Shown here: piece after piece, positions 58,401 through 64,000 of the stretch
Position numbering within the stretch: the first letter of the stretch is position 1
Layout: every line of letters starts with the position of its first letter
Origin: Poa pratensis
Lineage: Eukaryota; Streptophyta; Magnoliopsida; Poales; Poaceae
Reading direction: 5' to 3'
DNA: 64,000 bases
Assembly: GCA_947311845.1 (NCBI GenBank)
Contig: CAMZMU010000063.1
Location: 118,655,612-118,719,611, forward strand
Made by a program: the position numbers and the translations under genes
Notes under the pieces: model-generated
Database searches by the model: none
Told to the model about the DNA's origin: nothing
The model's input: only the letters and a program-made list of their open reading frames with translations

Positions 58401-61297
58401 GCTTTTCTGTAATTATCAAGAGCCAATGTTGTCTCAACAACATCTGGTGTTTCAATGAATACCAACTTGTGTTGCATTATGTCCTGCACAATAGCATCAT
58501 AAGACGTTCATTCTTAGGGGACTAATGTGTTATATTTATCTTGGCAACATGAGCCAACTACAAAATCATACAGGAGGAAAAAGGGACGGATGCCGTCAAC
58601 AATGCAGTGTAGAAACTGAATGTGGCATGATTTTAGTAATATTTCATCTTTTTATATTACATGACCAAATTGCATATACAACTAACGTGATTCTTAATTC
58701 TTTGCTGAAAGGTTACAAATTAACTGTCTAGTGGTACTACCTAATCAACTTCATATGTTTTGGTGATTGTAAAAACACAGAAAATCTCTACACAAGCAGT
58801 TGATACTCTTTAGGCTTTAATGTGAACCCAGCTCAGCGCACCATTCACCACTTAGCGGTACACAGGTGCACGAAGAAATTTGCATATTACAAAAATATGA
58901 CACTAGAAGGCTTAAACAGTATAAAAAGTTTAAACCCATTTGATTTACTATTTTATTATAATTGACAGTGTTCTAGAAGATCTAGTCTAGTTGTCCAATT
59001 GAGGTGGTTGATTTACGAAATTAGCTGACTTGCTCGTGGTGATATAACTAGATCTATTGCAACAATCTATTGAGTTACTTACATTGAACCAATGTCTAAA
59101 ACTCTAGACATCTCCATAGCAGAATAATGTACTGGTGAGGGAAATAACCTGTAAAATTCCCATGTCGTTCCAGCTGCTGACAATGCCATCCATATAGGAG
59201 TAACTGATAAAGAAACAGACTATCCCATCTGGCACAGCAGAAGCCATTTCTAGCAAGAGGCAGCCATAATTCCTCACAACACCAGGATCACTGCGCATGT
59301 CGAACTTCATACTCACAGGTAGCTGATCACTGAAAATGATGGAATGATTGAAGTTACACAACAAGATTCGCAACTACACCAGTAAAACAAGAATTTTGAG
59401 AACTAAATCGGTTGCAAAAATAGTCTCATGTTATTCTACTACGATAAGAAGCAGCTAATATGTATGTTTCCAAATATTCAAATTTGAAATACAAAGCTCA
59501 AATTGATCCAGATCATACCTTCCTCGTGTCAATACCATGGGACATATGCAATCCCTTGTTAAGGACATTGTGAAGCTCCTGCTTATAACAGGATTAAAAT
59601 TCAAAAGACGAGGATACAGATCGATTGGGCTGAGAGTTCCTGAAGTGATGACAACAGTTTGAAAACGATTGAAAACAGGCTGTATTGCGAGTGAAGCATC
59701 ATGGCAACTGAGCTGCAACACATGGAACCTCATTAGCACATCAACAATGTAGTTTGGTAACTATCACATTAAAATCTTATAGGATAGGCTGGATACCTGA
59801 ATCACAGGATCACGAATATTATGCATTCTATCATCATAGGGTTCAATTGTTATAGAAAAACCCCGTGTATAAGTTCCAATCAGTGTGGCGAAGTCACAAA
59901 CTTTTTGGATGTGCATGAATTCATCTGTATCGGTTATCTCCAGGGTAAGCAATAGAGACTGTAAGCGGTCATAAAAAAACCTCAGCATTATCCTGTCAAT
60001 TCCAGCGAGGGAATCGATTGAAGCAGCAAAGGAAACAAGCCTTTCATTCACAACATTTTGTGTCTCAAGCCGGTCATCTAAGTTCCTCACAAGTCTCCGC
60101 AAGGCAGCGAGAAAATGCTTAGCCTTTCTGATATTTCCAGGTACGGCCTCCTTGAGAATGTCATCAGGCAAGGCTGGATTTGCAAGCCAGGCATCCGATA
60201 CTTGATGAAAAGAAATACATTATTGTAAACTGTCCCGGTAAGGCCATAATAAACAATGCAATCAGAGGGGATTGCGAGAAGAAAACTCACTTGGCAGATT
60301 TCCCCTCTGTGCCAATCCATCCACAAGCCTATTGTATTCCGCACGAAGCCTATTGGCATCGGTGGCCTTGAACCTTCCAACCAAATAAAGCAGTTAGTGA
60401 GCAACCTTTACCAATCCATCTAACAGTTTGATGATTTTAATAATTCTTAAAGGAAAAAACCCAAAAGATCCAGCTTTTTTACTTGTTGGATGCTCAGTAC
60501 CTGTCAATCTCTTGCGAGATGTGCCCCAGGTTTCGCTCAGCACCTTGTAGCGTCTGCTTGCGGATGCTGACGCTCAGCGCCTCAATGCAGACGTTGTCGA
60601 TGTTCTGCGCCTCATCGAACACAACCACACACTCGTTGTGCATCTCCGGGGAGACGATGCTGGCCACCTTGGGGTCGAGCAGGTACTGGTAAGTGTAGAC
60701 CACCACATTAGCTTGCTTGACCATCTGTCTGGCGAGGAAGTAGGGGCATATCCGGCGCTCACGTCCGAGCGAGCGGAGGTCAGCGAGGGTGTAAACCCCG
60801 GGTGGAATGTAGGAGGCGAGGTCGCCGGTGCGAGCTGCGGTGTCGAACGTCTCGAAGTAGTCACAGAGCGGGGTGGATTCCCGGGCGGCCTTCTCGCGGA
60901 CCCAGGACGCGGTGAGGCGTATGCAGCCGGTGTCGACGGAGTCGGATGCGGACACCTGTGGGTGGACGCAGAGGTTCTTGCGGGAGGAGAGGCCGAGCGC
61001 GAGGAGGCCGGGCGGGAGGTGGGAGAAGAGGAGGCGGAGCTCGGCTAGGATCTTCTCCATCTTGTGGACGGTGCGGGTGCAGTAGAGGAGGCGGAACGGG
61101 CGGGAGGGGTTGGCGAGGGAGTAGGAGGTGATGAGGGAGATGAGCGCCGCCGTCTTGCCGGTACCCGTCGGCATCTCCAGCAGCGCGTGGCCGCGCGCGT
61201 CCAGGGCGTGCTTCAGCTCCCCCATGTACGCGTGCTGCTCCGGGTAGATCGCCTCGTACGGGAAGCAAACCGGCAGGCCATCCAGATCGAACCACAT
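55415..61297 (-). CDS. XPD: XPD/ERCC2-type TFIIH DNA helicase (UVH6 orthologue), 11 exons
   Basis: Exons on the minus strand are 61297-60501, 60373-60291, 60200-59797, 59712-59519, 59329-59149, 58483-58359, 57345-57256, 56941-56863, 56741-56665, 55911-55803 and 55525-55415. All junctions are GT-AG and keep frame, giving 749 residues, about the normal XPD length. Motif I GTGKT lies at residues 45-49. The iron-sulfur cysteines are at about 110, 125, 145 and 184, and motif [13 protein letters not shown] at about 653-663. XPD unwinds DNA in nucleotide-excision repair and is a structural part of TFIIH. Two conserved positions differ: motif II is DEAQ, not DEAH (Gln231), and motif V reads [12 protein letters not shown] (Ser595 at the exon 6/7 junction) where Arg is expected. 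The gene is otherwise intact. Confidence 0.93.
56001..56165. mobile_element. hAT-type MITE in XPD intron 9, 165 bp
   Basis: The ends are CAGTGGCG and CGGCCACTG (inverted), with the perfect 8-bp duplication ATTGAAAT at 55993-56000 and 56166-56173. Non-coding. Confidence 0.88.
57095..57184. mobile_element. Stowaway MITE in XPD intron 7, 90 bp
   Basis: CTCCCTCCGTCCCATAATAT begins it and the imperfect inverse ...ACAGAGGGAG ends it, with TA at 57093-57094 and 57185-57186. Complete element of the common small Triticeae Stowaway type. Confidence 0.9.
57387..57564. mobile_element. hAT-type MITE in XPD intron 6, 178 bp
   Basis: The ends are CAAGGGCGGACCTAGAAG and CTTCTTGGGTCCGACCCTTG (imperfect inverse). 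The subterminal regions are G- and C-rich (GTGGGGGGCA, GGCCCCCACT), like the larger hAT elements here. The 8-bp duplication is ambiguous (GTTGTTGC against TTGCGATA). Confidence 0.65.
57745..57952. mobile_element. Stowaway MITE in XPD intron 6, 208 bp
   Basis: CTCCCTCCGGTTCCAAAATA at the left and TATTTTGGAATGGAGGGAG-type inverse at the right, with TA at 57743-57744 and 57953-57954. Confidence 0.9.
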
Positions 61298-61552
61298 CGA
61301 ACGCCGCGGCGGGGGGTTGGGAGTCGCCGGTGCTTTCGAGTTTCGCCGGGAGCAGTGAGCTCGGGAGGTGTTGGGTGGGATTCCGCAGGGCTGCCTGGAG
61401 TTAAATAGGCCGGAGAACATAACAAGCCGGGATGGGCTGGGCCGAAAATGGGCCGAGTGGTAAAATCTACACCTGTCACGGGGGCAACCACCCAAGGCTT
61501 GGGTACCCACCGTGGCAACTCGCCATCTCCCGCCGTAGGCGGGAGCTCCTGA
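61298..61552. promoter_or_regulatory. Shared 255-bp region between divergent XPD and the 61.55-kb gene
   Basis: The two start codons face away from each other with 255 bp between them. The region holds TGGGCC at about 61437-61442 and a second GGGCC near 61451, both site-II-like words. A bidirectional promoter is possible but inferred only from spacing. Confidence 0.4.
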
Positions 61553-62219
61553 ATGCCGAGGAGGATGAGCTCCATCTCGTCGTCTCCGTCAGCATCGGCG
61601 TCACGCTCCTCTAGTTCGGCGCCGATGACGCCCTACATCGCGCCGCTCGCCCGCGTGAAGGACGAGCCAGGGGAGGTTCCATGCACGCGTTCGCGTGGTG
61701 GAAACCTCGTCATCAAAGAGCGTCCCGCTGCCTCGCCGCCCCACGGCCACATCCGCTTCGTCAAGCCCAAAATGAAGCCCGGCATCGGCGGCTCTTCGTC
61801 CAGGAAGCTGAAGAAGGAGATCGCGGCGTGGTTGGCGTCGCACGAGTACGTCAGGTCCGCGCTGAAGTTGGAGGCGCAGAAAGACCCCGAGGAGTTTCCC
61901 GGACAGAAGCTCGCCTTGCTCAACTCCCTCAACGACGTGCCTCTGGCGGACCTGAGCTTCGCGCTGGCCTGGTCGAGGGGCGAGCACGACGGGAGGAGGC
62001 GGACCGCCAGCGCCGTCTTCTGGAGCACGCCCCACGTCGTCAGGCTCGCTTTGACCGCGGCGTCATCGTCATCGACCAAGCGACGAGGAGGACGAGGCCG
62101 GGACGAGCCAGTGTCGCGGCAGCAACGACAAGGCAAGATGCAGCCACGTCCCGAAGAACGAGCCGCCGAGCGACGACAACGACTACACGGCGTTCTACAG
62201 CCAGCTGTGCATGAACTAG
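61553..62219 (+). pseudogene. Unknown grass protein gene with acidic C-terminus, two probable frameshifts
   Basis: I cannot assign a function. From ATG 61553 (or 61565) the protein is Ser-rich, then has LARVKDEPGEV, SRGGNLVIKERP, HIRFVKPKMKPG and SFALAWSRGEHDG. From about 62050 a different frame reads FDRGVIVID. From about 62080 a third reads SDEEDEAGTSQ and ends DDNDYTAFYSQLCMN at the TAG 62217-62219. This block order resembles a multi-copy family of grass hypothetical proteins whose members end in an acidic stretch and YT.FY..L. If the first frame is kept, it runs to 62260 with a low-complexity Arg-rich tail, which looks less natural. Each shift fits one missing base. Confidence 0.6.
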
Positions 62220-62479
62220 TCCGTTTTTCTATCTTTTGTGTTTTTTTAAATCTTGTATGAACTTTGCTTATATTGGTATGAATTCCGCCTATTTATATAT
62301 GATGAATTTATGGCTGGACCATCGCTTCTCAAGCCGAAAAATAGCGCCGACAGCCAGACGGCCCATTTTAGTGCCGGTAAAACGCACGCCGCACGACACG
62401 GCTGGAGATGGTCTAACCAACCATTGTCATCATTAAGACTTCTCCCGGTTGCTAAAAAAACAGAAACATAATCTATTCT

Positions 62480-62620
62480 AGACAGCGGCCCAGTGGCAAG
62501 CCCATCAGTCCATCAAACCCACCTCGCCCGCTAAACCCTTGTCCTTAAAACCCCGTCCTTCCTTTCGCCGCCACGGAGCCGCAGACACCCTAATCCCTAA
62601 GCCCCCACGCCGCCGCCGCC
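62480..62620 (+). promoter_or_regulatory. CBF5 copy-2 promoter with site-II and telo-box-like motifs
   Basis: GGCCCA (62487-62492), AAGCCCAT, TAAACCCT (62532-62539) and ACCCTAATCCCTAAGCCCCC just before the ATG line up with the minus-strand promoter of CBF5 copy 1, with indels. Conservation stops a short distance upstream. Confidence 0.65.
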
Positions 62621-64000
62621 ATGTCCTCCACGCCGCCGGCCGTCGCTTCTCCCGCCTCCGAGCTCACCAAGTCCAAGAAGAAGAAGAGCAAGTCCAAGGA
62701 TGCCCCCGCGGACGCCGCCGACACCCCGTCGCTGGCGGAGGCCGAGGCGAAGACCGACGGCTACATGATCAAGCCCCAGTCGCTGGTGCCGTCCCTCGAC
62801 ACCTCCACCTGGCCGCTCCTCCTCAAGAACTACGACCGTCTCAACGTCCGCACCGGCCACTACACCCCGCTCCCCTCCGGCCACTCCCCGCTCAAGCGCC
62901 CCATCGCCGAGTACCTCCGCTACGGCGTCATCAACCTCGACAAGCCCTCCAACCCCTCCTCCCACGAGGTGGTCGCCTGGATCAAGCGCCTCCTCCGCGT
63001 CGAGAAGACCGGCCACAGCGGCACGCTCGACCCCAAGGTCACCGGCAACCTCATCGTCTGCGTCGACCGCGCCACGCGCCTCGTCAAGTCGCAGCAGGGC
63101 GCAGGTAAGGAGTATGTCTGCATCGTCCGCTTCCACGCCGCCGTGCCAGACACGGCCCGTGTGGCCCGCGCGCTCGAGTCCCTTACCGGCGCTGTGTTCC
63201 AGCGCCCGCCGCTCATCTCGGCGGTCAAGCGCCAGCTCAGGGTGAGGACTATTTATGAGAGCAAGCTTCTGGAGCACGACCCTGAGCGTCATCTTGCCGT
63301 GTTCTGGATCTCTTGCGAGGCTGGAACCTATGTCCGGACCCTCTGTGTGCACCTTGGGCTGCTCCTTGGTGTCGGTGCGCATATGCAGGAGCTGCGCCGT
63401 GTCCGGTCTGGGATTCTCGGAGAGCAGGACAACATGGTCACCATGCACGATGTGATGGATGCTATGTGGGCACTTGACAACCACAAGGACCAGTCTTACA
63501 TAAGGCGTGTGGTGATGCCTCTCGAGAAGATTCTTACTAGCTACAAGAGGCTTGTTGTGAAGGACTCTGCTGTTAATGCCATCTGCTATGGTGCTAAGCT
63601 TATGATCCCTGGGTTGCTTCGGTTTGAGAATGACATTGATGTTGGGGAAGAGGTGGTCCTCATGACCACAAAAGGGGAGGCGATTGCCATTGGTGTTGCT
63701 GAGATGCCCACTGCTGTTATGGCGACTTGCGACCATGGTGCTGTTGCAAAGATCAAGAGGGTGGTCATGGACAGAGACACGTACCCAAGGAAGTGGGGAC
63801 TTGGCCCGGTGGCACTGAAGAAGAAAAAGATGATCGCCGAGGGCCTCCTTGATAAGCATGGGAAGCCAATTGAGAAAACTCCAGCTGAGTGGCTTCGTAA
63901 TGGGGTGCTTCCTACTGGTGGTGATGCAATGATTGCTAGCATTGCAGCTGCTCCTGAGCCCGAGAAGGTAAAGGTGGAGGAACAGGATATGGTGCCAGGT
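62621..64000 (+). CDS. CBF5: CBF5/dyskerin, copy 2 (3' end beyond window)
   Basis: The first 460 codons are open to the window edge, with no intron. The N-terminal Lys-rich segment, the TruB domain with [11 protein letters not shown] (catalytic Asp at about 137) and the PUA domain are all present. The KKE tail lies outside. Compared with copy 1 I count about nine residue differences, for example Lys for Val in [12 protein letters not shown], Gln for Glu in HKDQSY and Val for Ala in CIVRF. Copy 2 has Lys in PLEKIL, where copy 1's Val looks like the unusual state. Both copies appear functional. The role is the same: H/ACA-guided rRNA pseudouridylation in the nucleolus. Confidence 0.96.
   Translation, partial: MSSTPPAVASPASELTKSKKKKSKSKDAPADAADTPSLAEAEAKTDGYMIKPQSLVPSLDTSTWPLLLKNYDRLNVRTGHYTPLPSGHSPLKRPIAEYLRYGVINLDKPSNPSSHEVVAWIKRLLRVEKTGHSGTLDPKVTGNLIVCVDRATRLVKSQQGAGKEYVCIVRFHAAVPDTARVARALESLTGAVFQRPPLISAVKRQLRVRTIYESKLLEHDPERHLAVFWISCEAGTYVRTLCVHLGLLLGVGAHMQELRRVRSGILGEQDNMVTMHDVMDAMWALDNHKDQSYIRRVVMPLEKILTSYKRLVVKDSAVNAICYGAKLMIPGLLRFENDIDVGEEVVLMTTKGEAIAIGVAEMPTAVMATCDHGAVAKIKRVVMDRDTYPRKWGLGPVALKKKKMIAEGLLDKHGKPIEKTPAEWLRNGVLPTGGDAMIASIAAAPEPEKVKVEEQDMVPG

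Noticed and set aside
62597..63859. A 420-codon minus-strand open frame over CBF5 copy 2 (and the equivalent plus-strand 423-codon frame at 35627-36898 over copy 1)
   Set aside because: Antisense shadow of a GC-rich coding sequence. The translation is compositionally odd and has no domain, while the sense frame is unmistakable CBF5.

Overview
The window is nuclear DNA of a grass, almost certainly a Triticeae species (wheat, Aegilops or barley group). The signs are an Au-type SINE, Stowaway MITEs with CTCCCTCCG ends, Helitrons with the GTTGCAACGCACGGG-type 3' hairpin, LINEs, an Athila-like LTR retrotransposon, and a few intron-containing plant genes spaced between nested repeats. No bacterial, viral or CRISPR features were seen.

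Layout. 1-8 kb is repeats: a Helitron 3' end abutting a broken P450 copy, a hAT MITE, a LINE scrap, a Pack-MULE-like element, and a degenerate LINE tail split by a 1.06-kb hAT element. 8.4-10.5 kb holds an intact four-exon cytochrome P450 (CYP72 clan, CYP709-like). 11-13.7 kb holds LINE-like sequence, a complete small Helitron and a fold-back element. 13.8-19.1 kb holds a PPR gene with one frameshift and a tandem duplicate of its 3' end. 20.3-27.9 kb is a complete antisense LINE bounded by a 15-bp target-site duplication. 29.9-30.7 kb is a PMP3/RCI2-type small membrane protein gene. 35.1-36.9 kb is an intronless CBF5/dyskerin gene on the minus strand. 37-41 kb holds TE scraps, a SINE and a laccase exon remnant. 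41.7-49.6 kb is a gag-only LTR retrotransposon fused to a LINE fragment. 50.9-53.0 kb is an F-box pseudogene split by a hAT element. 54.4 kb carries a plastid-type 23S rRNA scrap. 55.4-61.3 kb is an 11-exon XPD helicase gene (minus). 61.55-62.2 kb is a frameshifted gene of unknown function, and 62.6 kb to the window end is a second CBF5 copy (plus).

The functional theme is modest: XPD (TFIIH, repair and transcription) and two CBF5 copies (H/ACA snoRNP pseudouridine synthase) are housekeeping genes. The CBF5 copies lie head to head about 26 kb apart and share a proximal promoter with site-II and telo-box motifs. The most unusual coding observation is that the otherwise complete XPD gene has DEAQ instead of DEAH in motif II and Ser instead of the expected Arg in motif V. 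I did not find a clearly new multi-gene system. All assignments are by eye, without database searches.
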